DNA of 64,000 nucleotides from Sphingomonas hankookensis (GTDB taxonomy: Bacteria > Pseudomonadota > Alphaproteobacteria > Sphingomonadales > Sphingomonadaceae). The stretch is taken from positions 62,001 to 126,000 of the forward strand of contig NZ_JAKREV010000007.1 of the NCBI RefSeq assembly GCF_022664465.1, in the 5' to 3' direction. The position numbers and the translations under genes are program-made. Position 1 is the first letter of the stretch, and the number at the start of each line of letters is the position of its first letter. This document shows positions 43,602 through 52,355 of the stretch, piece by piece. The notes under the pieces are model-generated. The model did no database searches. It saw only the letters and a list, made by a program, of their open reading frames with translations, and was not told where the DNA came from.

Positions 43602-44672
43602 ATGACCGAACCCGTCGTGACCGCCGCCGGCCCCGCCCTCCCCGAACGGCTCGCCCGGGCGATCACCCTCGCCGGTCCGATCAGCCTCGCCCAGTTCATG
43701 GGCGCCGCCAACGCGCATTATTACGCGACGCGCGACCCGCTGGGCGCGAACGGCGATTTCACCACCGCGCCCGAAATCAGCCAGATGTTCGGCGAGCTGG
43801 TCGGCTTGGGGCTGGCCGACGTCTGGGACCGCGCCGGGCGTCCCCCTGCCCGCTATGTCGAGTTCGGCCCCGGTCGCGGCACGCTCGCCGCCGATGCGCT
43901 GCGCTCGATGGCCTCGGCCGGCTGCACCCCCCCGGTACACCTGATCGAGACCAGCCCGACGCTGCGCGACGAACAGGCGAAGCGCGTGCCGCACGCCGAA
44001 TGGGCGGTCGATCTGGTCGGCCTGCCCGACGACGGCGCGCTGCTGGTCGTCGCCAACGAATTCTTCGACGCGCTACCCATACGCCAGCTGGTCAAGACGG
44101 CGGATGGCTGGCGCGAGCGGCTGGTCGCCTGTCAGGACACGCTGTTCCTGCCGGTGATGGGCCAGCGCGGCTTCGATCCGATCATCCCGCCGACGTTCCG
44201 CGATGCGCCCGTCGGATCGGTGCTCGAAACCGCCCCCGCCGCCGTCGCGATCCTGCGCCAGCTGGCCAAGCGCATCGTCGCGCAGGGCGGCTGCGCGATC
44301 GTCATCGACTATGGCTATGCCGGCCCGGCGCTGGGCGACACGTTGCAGGCGGTTCGCGGCCACGGCTTCGTCAATCCCTATGACGATCCCGGCGAACAGG
44401 ACCTGACCGCGCATGTCGATTTCGGCACGTTGATCGAGGCGGCACGCGCCGAGGACGCCGTCGCCTATGGCCCGGTCGATCAGGGTGCGCTGCTACAGGC
44501 GCTGGGCATCGACGCACGGACGCAGGCACTGGCCGCCCGCAGTCCGGACCGCGCCGATGCGCTGCGTGCGGACCGCGACCGGCTGGTCGAGGACGAGCAG
44601 ATGGGCACGCTGTTCAAGGCGATCGCGATCACCGCGCCCGGCTGGCCGGTGCCGGCGGGGTTCGCCGCATGA
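43602..44672 (+). CDS. SAM-dependent methyltransferase, MidA/NDUFAF7 family
   Basis: 356 residues from ATG 43602, seven bases after GGGGAGG of repeat A5. GANGDFTTAPEISQMFGELVG and YVEFGPGRGTLAADALR are the family and SAM-binding marks, and VVANEFFDALPIRQ follows. Eukaryotic NDUFAF7 methylates an Arg of complex I; bacterial members are presumed similar but unproven. Coupled to the GNAT gene by ATGA. Confidence 0.9.
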   Translation: MTEPVVTAAGPALPERLARAITLAGPISLAQFMGAANAHYYATRDPLGANGDFTTAPEISQMFGELVGLGLADVWDRAGRPPARYVEFGPGRGTLAADALRSMASAGCTPPVHLIETSPTLRDEQAKRVPHAEWAVDLVGLPDDGALLVVANEFFDALPIRQLVKTADGWRERLVACQDTLFLPVMGQRGFDPIIPPTFRDAPVGSVLETAPAAVAILRQLAKRIVAQGGCAIVIDYGYAGPALGDTLQAVRGHGFVNPYDDPGEQDLTAHVDFGTLIEAARAEDAVAYGPVDQGALLQALGIDARTQALAARSPDRADALRADRDRLVEDEQMGTLFKAIAITAPGWPVPAGFAA

Positions 44673-45178
44673 CGCCGAGCTTACGCGACGCCACTGTCGC
44701 CGATGCCGCGCTGCTGGCGTCGATCGGTGCGCAGACCTTTGTCGAGACGTTCGGCCATCTCTACGCCGCCGACGATCTTGCCGCGTTCCTCACCAACCAC
44801 ACGCCGGCGAAATGGACGACCGAACTCACCGACCCGCGCTTCCACGTCGTGCTGGCGATGGCCGGCAACGATGCGGTCGGCTATGCCAAGCTCGGGCCAC
44901 CGTCGCTGCCGTTCGAACCGAGCGGCAAGCCCATCGAACTGCGCCAATTTTATCTCCGTAGGCAAGCACAAGGCACCGGCATCGCCGCGACGCTGATGGA
45001 GCATATGCTCGCCAAGGCGCGCGCGACCGGGGCCGACGAGCTGTTCCTGTCGGTATTCGTCGACAACCACCGCGCGCGGCGGTTCTACGAACGCTATGGG
45101 TTCGTGCGGGTCGGCACCTACGACTTCATGGTCGGCAACCACCGGGACGAGGATGACGTGATGCGGGTGGCGCTATGA
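44669..45178 (+). CDS. GNAT-family N-acetyltransferase
   Basis: 169 residues. The acetyl-CoA-binding motif is RRQAQGTGIAATLMEHMLAKA, cited in part: GTGIAATLM. SVFVDNHRARRFYERYGFV gives motif B. The acceptor is unknown; it may be a protein N-terminus or small amine. Four-base overlaps on both sides place it firmly in the lgt operon. Confidence 0.9.
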   Translation: MTPSLRDATVADAALLASIGAQTFVETFGHLYAADDLAAFLTNHTPAKWTTELTDPRFHVVLAMAGNDAVGYAKLGPPSLPFEPSGKPIELRQFYLRRQAQGTGIAATLMEHMLAKARATGADELFLSVFVDNHRARRFYERYGFVRVGTYDFMVGNHRDEDDVMRVAL

Positions 45179-45939
45179 CGGTCGAGGTGCTGCGCAGCAC
45201 GGCGCTGGACGGGGTAGCACACGGCTTTCTCGGCCGGCGCGGCGGGGTGTCGACCGGGGTCGTCGCCGGCCTCAACACCGGCCTCGGATCGGGTGACGAT
45301 CCCGCCGCCATCGTCGAGAACCGCGCGCGGGCCGTCGAAGCGGTCCTGCCCGGTGCGGCGCTGTGCGGGCTGTATCAGGTCCATTCCGCCTCGGTCGTCC
45401 GCGTCCTCACCGCCTTTCCCGATGGCGACCGGCCGCAGGGGGATGCGATGGTCACCGAACGGCCCGACATCCTGCTCGGCATCCTCACCGCCGACTGCGC
45501 GCCAGTGCTGCTCGCAGACGTACAGGCCGGCGTCGTCGGTGCGGCGCACGCCGGATGGAAGGGCGCGCTGGCGGGCGTGACCGACGCCACCATCGCGCAG
45601 ATGGAGAAGCTCGGCGCCCGTGCCGACCGCATCGTCGCCGCGATCGGCCCGTGCATCGCGCGGGCCAGCTACGAGGTCGATTTGGGGCTGGTCGAACGCT
45701 TCTGCGCGACCGATCCGGCCAACGAGCGCTTCTTCGCCGAAAACCGCCCCGGCCACGCCCGCTTCGACCTCGAAGCCTATGTCGCCGCCCGACTGGCGGC
45801 GGCGGGCGTGCGACGGATCGAGGCGCTGGGGCAGGACACCTATGCACAGGACGACCGCTTCTTCAGCTACCGCCGCGCGACGCATCGCGGCGAGGCCGAT
45901 TACGGGCGGCAGCTGTCGGTGATCGGGATTGCAGGGTAA
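45175..45939 (+). CDS. pgeF: Peptidoglycan editing factor PgeF (YfiH/laccase-domain)
   Basis: 254 residues. Metal-site residues H70 (LYQVHSASV), C108 (TADCAPVLL) and H125 (AAHAGWKG) are the family marks, with IGPCIARASYEV later. PgeF keeps L-Ser out of the peptidoglycan stem by editing UDP-MurNAc-L-Ser; some members oxidise phenols or deaminate purines. Last gene of lgt-MidA-GNAT-pgeF, followed by repeat D2. Confidence 0.93.
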   Translation: MTVEVLRSTALDGVAHGFLGRRGGVSTGVVAGLNTGLGSGDDPAAIVENRARAVEAVLPGAALCGLYQVHSASVVRVLTAFPDGDRPQGDAMVTERPDILLGILTADCAPVLLADVQAGVVGAAHAGWKGALAGVTDATIAQMEKLGARADRIVAAIGPCIARASYEVDLGLVERFCATDPANERFFAENRPGHARFDLEAYVAARLAAAGVRRIEALGQDTYAQDDRFFSYRRATHRGEADYGRQLSVIGIAG

Positions 45940-45950
45940 CATCCCACTGC

Positions 45951-46036
45951 CGTACCCCCGCGCAGGCGGGGGTCCAGGGCGCCGAGCGCAACCGTTGTTC
46001 TGCTCGACCCTGGGCCCCCGCCTACGCGGGGGCACG
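45951..46036. repeat. Family D inverted repeat, copy 2
   Basis: CGTACCCCCGCGCAGGCGGG, then GGTCCAGGG ... CCCTGGGCCCCCGCC and TACGCGGGGGCACG. It ends the pgeF operon. Confidence 0.85.
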
Positions 46037-46081
46037 AGGTGCTGACATCGCAATTTGGTTTCTCCCGTAACTATCGCTACC

Positions 46082-46099
46082 CTCTCCGAAAAAGGAGAG
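46082..46099 (+). promoter_or_regulatory. Hairpin covering the ribosome-binding site
   Basis: CTCTCC(GAAAAA)GGAGAG, perfect six-base stem. The right arm is the Shine-Dalgarno sequence of the PLP-enzyme gene starting at GTG 46106. It may limit translation. I see no complete riboswitch around it. Confidence 0.55.
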
Positions 46100-46105
46100 A
46101 CTCGC

Positions 46106-47413
46106 GTGACTGACGAAACCGAAGCCGACCTGACCGGCGTGCCGCTGCGGCGCCGTCCCAAGCCCTCGGTCGACACCGTCGGCGGGCGGCGGCTCAGCCC
46201 TGCCACGCTAATGATGGGGCATGGCTATGACCCGGTGCTGTCCGAAGGATCGCTCAAGCCCCCGATCTTCGCGACCTCGACCTACGTCTTTCCCAACGCC
46301 GCGGCGGGCAAGCGTCATTTCGAGGGCGTAACCGGCAAGCGTCCCGGTGGGGCCGAGGGCCTCGTCTATTCGCGCTTCAACGGCCCGAACCAGGAAATCC
46401 TCGAAGACCGCCTCGGCGTCTGGGAAGCGGCGGAGGACGCGCTGGTCTTTTCCAGCGGTATGTCGGCGATCGCGACGCTGTTCCTGTCGATGGTGCAGCC
46501 GGGCGACACGATCATCCATTCGGGGCCGCTCTATGCCGCGACCGAAACGCTGATCGGCCGGGTGCTCGGCCGCTTCGGGGTCAACTATCTCGACTTCCCG
46601 GCCGGTGCCACGCAGGACGAGATCGAAGCGGTGCTGCGCTGTGCCGAGGGCCGCGTGCCGCTGATCTACCTCGAAAGTCCGGCGAACCCGACCAACGCGC
46701 TGGTCGATATCGAAGCCGTCGCCGCTGCCCGCGACGCGGTGTTCGGCGATGCGCAAGAAAAGCCGCCGATCGCGATCGACAACACGTTTCTGGGTCCGCT
46801 TTGGCAGCAACCGCTGCAGCACGGCGCCGACCTCGTCGTCTATTCGCTGACCAAATATGCCGGCGGTCACAGCGACTTGGTCGCTGGCGGCGTGCTTGGC
46901 TCGAAGGCGCACATCAACACCATCCGCTCCATGCGCAACACCATCGGCACGATCTGCGACCCGAACACGGCATGGATGCTGCTGCGCTCGCTGGAGACGC
47001 TAGAACTGCGCATGAGCCGGGCGGGCGAGAATGCGGCGAAGGTCTGCGCGTTCCTGCGCGACCATCCGAAGGTCGAGCGCGTCGGCTATCTCGGCTTCCT
47101 GAAGGATGATCGCCAAGCCGACATCTATCGCCGCCACTGCACCGGCGGCGGGTCGACCTTCTCGCTGTACCTCAAGGGCGGCGAGCGCGAAGCGTTCGCG
47201 TTCCTCGACGCACTGGTCATCGCCAAGCTGGCGGTCAGCCTCGGCGGAACCGAGACGCTGGCCAGCCATCCGGCGGGGATGACGCACCTGTCGGTCCCCG
47301 ATGCGCGCAAGGCGGCGCTGGGGATCACCGACAATCTGGTGCGCATCTCGATCGGCGTTGAGGACGCCGACGACCTGATCGCCGATTTCGAACAGGCGCT
47401 GGAAGCAATCTGA
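46106..47413 (+). CDS. Cystathionine gamma-synthase-family PLP enzyme
   Basis: 435 residues from GTG 46106, nine bases after AAAGGAGAG. Cys/Met metabolism PLP motifs: VYSRFNGPNQEILEDRL, FSSGMSAIATLFLSM, YLESPANPTN, AIDNTFLGPLWQQPL, and the PLP-binding Lys in SLTKYAGGHSDLVAGGV. This subgroup has a longer N-terminus and acts in transsulfuration or as methionine gamma-lyase-like enzymes; which one is unclear. A hairpin spans its ribosome-binding site. Single gene. Confidence 0.9.
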   Translation: MTDETEADLTGVPLRRRPKPSVDTVGGRRLSPATLMMGHGYDPVLSEGSLKPPIFATSTYVFPNAAAGKRHFEGVTGKRPGGAEGLVYSRFNGPNQEILEDRLGVWEAAEDALVFSSGMSAIATLFLSMVQPGDTIIHSGPLYAATETLIGRVLGRFGVNYLDFPAGATQDEIEAVLRCAEGRVPLIYLESPANPTNALVDIEAVAAARDAVFGDAQEKPPIAIDNTFLGPLWQQPLQHGADLVVYSLTKYAGGHSDLVAGGVLGSKAHINTIRSMRNTIGTICDPNTAWMLLRSLETLELRMSRAGENAAKVCAFLRDHPKVERVGYLGFLKDDRQADIYRRHCTGGGSTFSLYLKGGEREAFAFLDALVIAKLAVSLGGTETLASHPAGMTHLSVPDARKAALGITDNLVRISIGVEDADDLIADFEQALEAI

Positions 47414-47419
47414 ACCAAG

Positions 47420-47555
47420 CTCCTCCCCACGTCGTGGGGAGGGGGACCATGCGAAGCATGGTGGAGGGGCAAGGCCGCAAGCGCTGCGTTCGCGGCCTTG
47501 CCCCTCCACCATCCGGCTACGCCGGACGGTCCCCCTCCCCGTGCCGGGGAGGATT
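47420..47555. repeat. Family A inverted repeat, copy 6
   Basis: TCCTCCCCACGTCGTGGGGA ... CCGTGCCGGGGAGGATTT, inner arms AGCATGGTGGAGGGGC and GCCCCTCCACCATCC. In the convergent gap; its right edge abuts the TAA of the zinc-ribbon gene. Confidence 0.88.
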
Positions 47556-47716
47556 TACGCCCCGCCGATCCCTTCGATCACCTTGCCCGTGCCGCCACAA
47601 TTCGCGCACTCGCCATCCCGGATCGTGCCGGTCCCGCCACAACGCGGGCACACATCCTCGCCCGTCCCCGGCGTGCCGGGCGCCGCGTCGTCGCCGGGGT
47701 TGAGTGGTTCGGCCAT
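47555..47716 (-). CDS. 53-residue zinc-ribbon-like protein
   Basis: Small protein with two CxxCGGTG knuckles, CPRCGGTG and CANCGGTG, the DnaJ-type zinc-binding pattern, on a short acidic leader ([10 protein letters not shown]). Start ATG 47716 follows GGGAGAGACGAC, a strong ribosome site. It is divergent from tgt (57-bp gap). Its composition, motif spacing and ribosome site make it a real gene despite its length. Role unknown; metal binding and protein contact are likely. Confidence 0.72.
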   Translation of the reverse strand: MAEPLNPGDDAAPGTPGTGEDVCPRCGGTGTIRDGECANCGGTGKVIEGIGGA

Positions 47717-47773
47717 GTCGTCTCTCCCATGCACAGGCCGCAACAACGGTCGACAGCGCGCACAAGGTCCGGC

Positions 47774-48922
47774 ATGACCCCACGCCTTATGCCGCCCCGT
47801 TTCGCCTTCACCGTCACCGCCACCTCCGGCCGCGCCCGCACCGGCACCATCGCCATGCAGCGCGGGGAAATCCGTACCCCCGCCTTCATGCCGGTCGGCA
47901 CCGCCGCCACCGTGAAGGCGATGAAGCCGCAGGACGTGCGCGCCAGCGGCGCCGATATCCTGCTCGGCAACACCTATCACCTGATGCTGCGCCCCAGTGC
48001 CGAGCGCGTCGCGCGACTGGGCGGACTGCACAAATTCATGGGCTGGGACCGCCCGATCCTGACCGACAGCGGCGGCTATCAGGTGATGAGCCTGTCCGAG
48101 CTGACCAAGCGGTCGGAGGACGGGGTCGAGTTCAAGAGCCACTTGGACGGCACCCGTCATCTGATGAGCCCCGAACGCTCGATGGAAATTCAGCGCCTGC
48201 TCGGGTCCGATATCGTCATGGCGTTCGACGAACTGGTGCCGACAACCTCAACCCGCGAGGTGCAGGGCAAGGCGATGGAACGCTCGATGCGCTGGGCGCG
48301 CCGCAGCCGCGCCGGCTTCGATGCGGGCGAGGACCATGCATCGCGCGCCGCGCTGTTCGGCATTCAGCAGGGCGCGCTTGACGAACAGTTGCGGAAAAGT
48401 TCGGCCGACGCACTGATCGATATCGGCTTCGACGGCTATGCGGTCGGCGGCCTCGCGGTCGGTGAGGGGCAGGAGGCGATGTTCGGTGTGCTCGACTATG
48501 CGCCGCAGCAATTGCCGGTGGACAAGCCCCGCTACCTGATGGGCGTGGGCAAGCCCGACGACATTGTCGGCGCGGTCGAGCGCGGGATCGACATGTTCGA
48601 CTGCGTGCTGCCCACCCGCTCGGGCCGCACCGGACAGGCGTTCACCCGTTCAGGCCCGATCAACATCCGCAACGCCAAGTTCGCGGAAGACCTCGGCCCG
48701 GTCGATCCCGACTGCGCCTGCCCGATCTGCCACGGGCACAGCCGCGCCTATCTGCACCACCTCGTCCGCGCCGGTGAGATTTTGGGGGCGATGCTGATGA
48801 CCGAGCATAATTTGTATTTCTATCAGGCGCTGATGGCCGACCTGCGCGCCGCGATCGCGAACGATACGCTTACGATCTTTGCCGACGATTTCCGGGCACG
48901 CTACACCACCCCCAAGCATTGA
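47774..48922 (+). CDS. tgt: Queuine tRNA-ribosyltransferase
   Basis: 382 residues from ATG 47774 ([10 protein letters not shown]) with AAGGTCCGGC before it; a longer frame upstream covers the zinc-ribbon gene's promoter. Catalytic Asp in [13 protein letters not shown], nucleophile Asp in [14 protein letters not shown], and zinc ligands CACPIC with a later His in HLVRAGE. It swaps guanine 34 for preQ1 in tRNAs with GUN anticodons. No queA or other queuosine gene is adjacent. Confidence 0.97.
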   Translation: MTPRLMPPRFAFTVTATSGRARTGTIAMQRGEIRTPAFMPVGTAATVKAMKPQDVRASGADILLGNTYHLMLRPSAERVARLGGLHKFMGWDRPILTDSGGYQVMSLSELTKRSEDGVEFKSHLDGTRHLMSPERSMEIQRLLGSDIVMAFDELVPTTSTREVQGKAMERSMRWARRSRAGFDAGEDHASRAALFGIQQGALDEQLRKSSADALIDIGFDGYAVGGLAVGEGQEAMFGVLDYAPQQLPVDKPRYLMGVGKPDDIVGAVERGIDMFDCVLPTRSGRTGQAFTRSGPINIRNAKFAEDLGPVDPDCACPICHGHSRAYLHHLVRAGEILGAMLMTEHNLYFYQALMADLRAAIANDTLTIFADDFRARYTTPKH

Positions 48923-48945
48923 ACCCCGACAAGAGGGAGAGGATC

Positions 48946-49140
48946 ATGACCGACAAGACCGAACTGAACGAAGTCGCCGCCGCCGCCAAGGAGGCCAAGC
49001 GCGTCGCCGACGCCGCCGCCGACACCAAGCAGCCGTCGAAGGGCCAGCCGTGGCCGCTGGTCCCGATCGGCATCGGCATCGGATCGGCCGCGCTGGCCGC
49101 CGCGCTGCTCTACGCCAATTCGGGGCGCAAGAAGGGCTGA
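48946..49140 (+). CDS. Small single-span membrane protein
   Basis: 64 residues from ATG 48946, preceded by GAGGGAGAGGATC. The first half is an Ala/Lys-rich helix (EVAAAAKEAKRVADAAADT), then a span WPLVPIGIGIGSAALAAALLYA to a basic tail GRKKG, suggesting one transmembrane helix. It follows tgt by 23 bp on the same strand and is probably co-transcribed. No family recognised. Confidence 0.72.
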   Translation: MTDKTELNEVAAAAKEAKRVADAAADTKQPSKGQPWPLVPIGIGIGSAALAAALLYANSGRKKG

Positions 49141-49150
49141 CCCCCTTACT

Positions 49151-49247
49151 CGTCATTCCCGCGCAGGCGGGAATCCATAGCCGCCGACGGCTCGACAAGA
49201 ATAGCGACGCCAGCGTCCATGGGCTCCCGCCTGCGCGGGAGTGACGA
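49151..49247. repeat. Family C inverted repeat, copy 2
   Basis: CGTCATTCCCGCGCAGGCGG, GAATCCATAG ... CCATGGGCTCCCGCCTGCGC, GGGAGTGACG. Between the small membrane protein and the M16 peptidase gene. Confidence 0.85.
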
Positions 49248-49344
49248 AGCGTCAATCGCCCCTTCGTAACCGACGATACGTTGACACTTCGGGGCGATGC
49301 GGCCCACACCTCCCGGCATTCCATCCGCCCGGAGAACTGCCCCC

Positions 49345-52191
49345 ATGCGTTTCGGCCTCGCGCTGCTGATCTCGACCGCCCTGCTGTCCCCGGCCCTCGC
49401 GCAGCAGCGCCCCGCCCCGGCGGCCCCCGCCGCAGCCGCGGCCGTGCCGCCGATCGCCTATACCGAACGCACCCTCGCCAACGGCCTGCGCGTCTATGCC
49501 ATTCGCGACACGTCGAGCGCGAACGTGTCGGTACAGGTCTGGTACGATGTCGGGTCGAAGGACGATCCCGCCGGGCGGTCGGGGTTTGCGCACATGTTCG
49601 AACATCTGATGTTCAAGGCGACGCGGAACCTCGTGCCCGAACAGCTCGACCGGCTGACCGAGGATGTCGGCGGGTACAACAACGCGTCGACCGCCGACGA
49701 TTACACCAATTATTACGAGGTGGTGCCCGCCAACCACCTGCAGCGACTGCTGTTCGCCGAGGCCGACCGGATGGCGACTTTGGTCGTCGATCCCAAGACC
49801 TTCGCCTCCGAACGCGAAGTAGTGAAGGAGGAACTGCGCAGCCGCATTCTCGCGCAACCCTATGGCAAGCTGTTCGGCCTGTACGCGCCGATGGTGTCGT
49901 ATAGCCGCCACCCCTATGCGCGGCCGGGCATCGGGTCGATCGCCGATCTCGACGCGGCGACGATCGACGACATCCGCGCCTTCCATGCGACCTACTACCG
50001 GCCCGACAATGCGGTGCTGGTCGTCGCGGGCAATTTCGACCCTGCCCAACTCGACCGCTGGGTGGACCAGTATTTCGCGCCCATCGCCAAGCCGAACCGC
50101 CCGATCCCGCGCGTGACCATCGACGAACCGGTCCGCCAGCAGCCGGTGACGAAGACGGTGTACGAGGCGAACACGCCGCTGCCCGCAATCCTCATCAGCT
50201 ATCCGTTGCCACCCGCCAACCATCCCGATCAGGCGGCGCTGAAGGTGCTCGATGCGATCCTGTCGAGCGGCGACAATTCGCGCCTGCATCAATCGCTCGT
50301 CTACCGCGACCAGATCGCGCAGGATGTCGGCGTGCAGCTGGATTCGAAGCAGGGACCGGGCACGCTGTCGCTCTATGCGATCCTCGCCGGCGGCAAGTCG
50401 GTGACCGACGGCGAAGCGGCGTTGAAGCGCGAGGTGGCGAAGCTGATTGCCGCCCCGCCGACCGCCGCCGAACTGGCCGAGGCGAAGAACGAACTGACCA
50501 CTGCCGAACTCCTGTCGCGCGAAACGGCGGAGGGCAAGGCATCGGCACTGGCGCAAGGGGTGATCGTCGAGCGCGATCCGAAGGCTGCCGACAAGGGACT
50601 GGCCGCGATCGATCGCGTCACTGCCGCCGATGTGCAGCGCGTGGCGCGCATCTGGCTGGCCGACAATCGTGCCGCGACGATCCGCTACCTGCCCGACAGC
50701 GCCAAGCCGGCCGGCGCGGCGAGCGACACCATCGCCATCGCCGACAGCGTCGTCACCGCGCCGCTGGCCGTGCCGCCGGGCATCGCGATCCACACGCCGG
50801 CGCCCGATGGCCAGCGCATCCTGCCCCCCGCCCCCGCCGCACCGGTGCAGGTCGCGATTCCCGTACCGGTTGAACATCGTCTGCCCAACGGCCTGCGCGT
50901 CGTGCTGGTCGAAAAGCGCGGGCTGCCGGTTGTCACCGCCGCGCTGGTCGCGAACGGTGGCGCCGCCGACGATCCCGACGGTCGCGCGGGGGTCGGCGAA
51001 CTGACCGCCGGGCTGTTGACGCAAGGGACCAAGACCCGGTCGGCAACCGAGATCGCCCGCGCGGTCGAATCGCTGGGCGGCAGCATCGGCAGCGGGGCCG
51101 GCTGGGATTCGCAAAGCGTCACGCTGACCGTCGGATCGGCGCAGGCCGCGCCGGCGCTCGGCATCCTCGCCGACGTCGCGCGCAATCCGGCGTTCGCGCA
51201 AGGGGAGATCGACCGGCTGCGCACGCGGACGATCGACGGGGTCAGCGTCGCACTGACCGATCCGGGGCAACTGTCGGGGCTGGTGGCCGACCGCGCGGTG
51301 TTCGGCGGCGCGCCTTACGGCCATCCCGCCAGCGGCACGCCCGCCACGCTGAAGGCGATCACCCGCGCCGATGTCACCGCCGCCTATGCGCGCAGCTGGC
51401 AGCCGGACCGGACGACGCTGGTGCTGGTCGGTGATCTGACCGCCGATGCCGGCATGGCGCTGGCGACCAACCTGTTCGGCGACTGGCGCGGCACGCCGGG
51501 TGCGGCGGCGGCAGCGCTGCCACAGGTCGCGCTACCCGCACCGCGCGTGATCGTGGTCGACATGCCCGGCGCCGGACAGGCGGGCGTGGTGGTCGCCCGG
51601 CCCGGCATCGCGCGAAGCGATCAGGCCTATTTCCCCGCGGCGGTCGCCAATGCGACGCTGGGCGTCGGCTTCTCGTCGCGGCTGAACCAGGAAATCCGCA
51701 TCAAGCGCGGCCTCGCCTATGGCGCGCGGTCCGAACTGGATGCACGTCGCAACGGCGGGGCGGTCAGCGCGTCGACCCAGACCAAGAACCCCTCTGCGCC
51801 CGAAGTCGTGAAGATCATCACCGACGAACTGCGCCGCATGGGCGCCGAACCCGCACCCGAATCGGAACTGGCGACGCGCAAGGCGGTGCTGACCGGCAAT
51901 TTCGGCCGCACGATCGAACGCACCAGCGGCATCGCCGGCACCATCATAACCTATGTCGCCGACGGGGTGCCGCTGGCGCGCATCGCGACGTTCCTGCCCT
52001 CGATCGAAGCGGTCGGCCCGGCGGCGGTGCAGCAGGCCGCGGCCAAGGTCATGGACCCGAAGGCGGCGAGCATCGTCGTGGTCGGCGACGCGAAGCAGTT
52101 CCTCGAACCGCTGCGCAAGGCCTATCCGCAGTTGGTAGTGGTGCCTGCGGCGTCGATCGATCTGGGCCGCGCAGATTTGGGCGCGAAGTAA
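49345..52191 (+). CDS. M16-family zinc metallopeptidase, two-domain
   Basis: 948 residues from ATG 49345. A Sec signal peptide (MRFGLALLISTALLSPALAQ) predicts the periplasm. The inverted zinc motif HMFEH is at 83-87, with the distal Glu in the ESREVVKEEL-like helix (FASEREVVKEELRS). The second half (from ~residue 510, LPNGLRVVLVEKRG) is an inactive M16 domain without HxxEH, usual for this fused type. It degrades peptides in a clam-shell chamber. A pitrilysin/processing-peptidase homologue; its substrate is unknown. Confidence 0.93.
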   Translation: MRFGLALLISTALLSPALAQQRPAPAAPAAAAAVPPIAYTERTLANGLRVYAIRDTSSANVSVQVWYDVGSKDDPAGRSGFAHMFEHLMFKATRNLVPEQLDRLTEDVGGYNNASTADDYTNYYEVVPANHLQRLLFAEADRMATLVVDPKTFASEREVVKEELRSRILAQPYGKLFGLYAPMVSYSRHPYARPGIGSIADLDAATIDDIRAFHATYYRPDNAVLVVAGNFDPAQLDRWVDQYFAPIAKPNRPIPRVTIDEPVRQQPVTKTVYEANTPLPAILISYPLPPANHPDQAALKVLDAILSSGDNSRLHQSLVYRDQIAQDVGVQLDSKQGPGTLSLYAILAGGKSVTDGEAALKREVAKLIAAPPTAAELAEAKNELTTAELLSRETAEGKASALAQGVIVERDPKAADKGLAAIDRVTAADVQRVARIWLADNRAATIRYLPDSAKPAGAASDTIAIADSVVTAPLAVPPGIAIHTPAPDGQRILPPAPAAPVQVAIPVPVEHRLPNGLRVVLVEKRGLPVVTAALVANGGAADDPDGRAGVGELTAGLLTQGTKTRSATEIARAVESLGGSIGSGAGWDSQSVTLTVGSAQAAPALGILADVARNPAFAQGEIDRLRTRTIDGVSVALTDPGQLSGLVADRAVFGGAPYGHPASGTPATLKAITRADVTAAYARSWQPDRTTLVLVGDLTADAGMALATNLFGDWRGTPGAAAAALPQVALPAPRVIVVDMPGAGQAGVVVARPGIARSDQAYFPAAVANATLGVGFSSRLNQEIRIKRGLAYGARSELDARRNGGAVSASTQTKNPSAPEVVKIITDELRRMGAEPAPESELATRKAVLTGNFGRTIERTSGIAGTIITYVADGVPLARIATFLPSIEAVGPAAVQQAAAKVMDPKAASIVVVGDAKQFLEPLRKAYPQLVVVPAASIDLGRADLGAK

Positions 52192-52195
52192 ACCA

Positions 52196-52326
52196 ATCCT
52201 CCCCGCTTCGCGGGGGGGGCCAGCCAAAGGTTGGTGGAGGGGGGGCTTCCACAGGCGGTACGTTCCTGGCCACCCCCCTCCACCACCGCTTCGCGGCGGT
52301 CCCCCTCCCCGTACCGGGGAGGATTT
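52196..52326. repeat. Family A inverted repeat, copy 7
   Basis: ATCCTCCCCGCTTCGCGGGG ... CCGTACCGGGGAGGATTT, inner arms GGTTGGTGGAGGGGG and CCCCCTCCACCACCGC. Between the M16 and SleB-like genes. Confidence 0.88.
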
Positions 52327-52355
52327 CTAAAACCATTTCCGTTACAGCCTTTCCG

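Noticed and set aside
46037..46105. SAM-II riboswitch before the cystathionine gamma-synthase-like gene
   Set aside because: The conserved SAM-II core could not be recognised; only a short hairpin is present.
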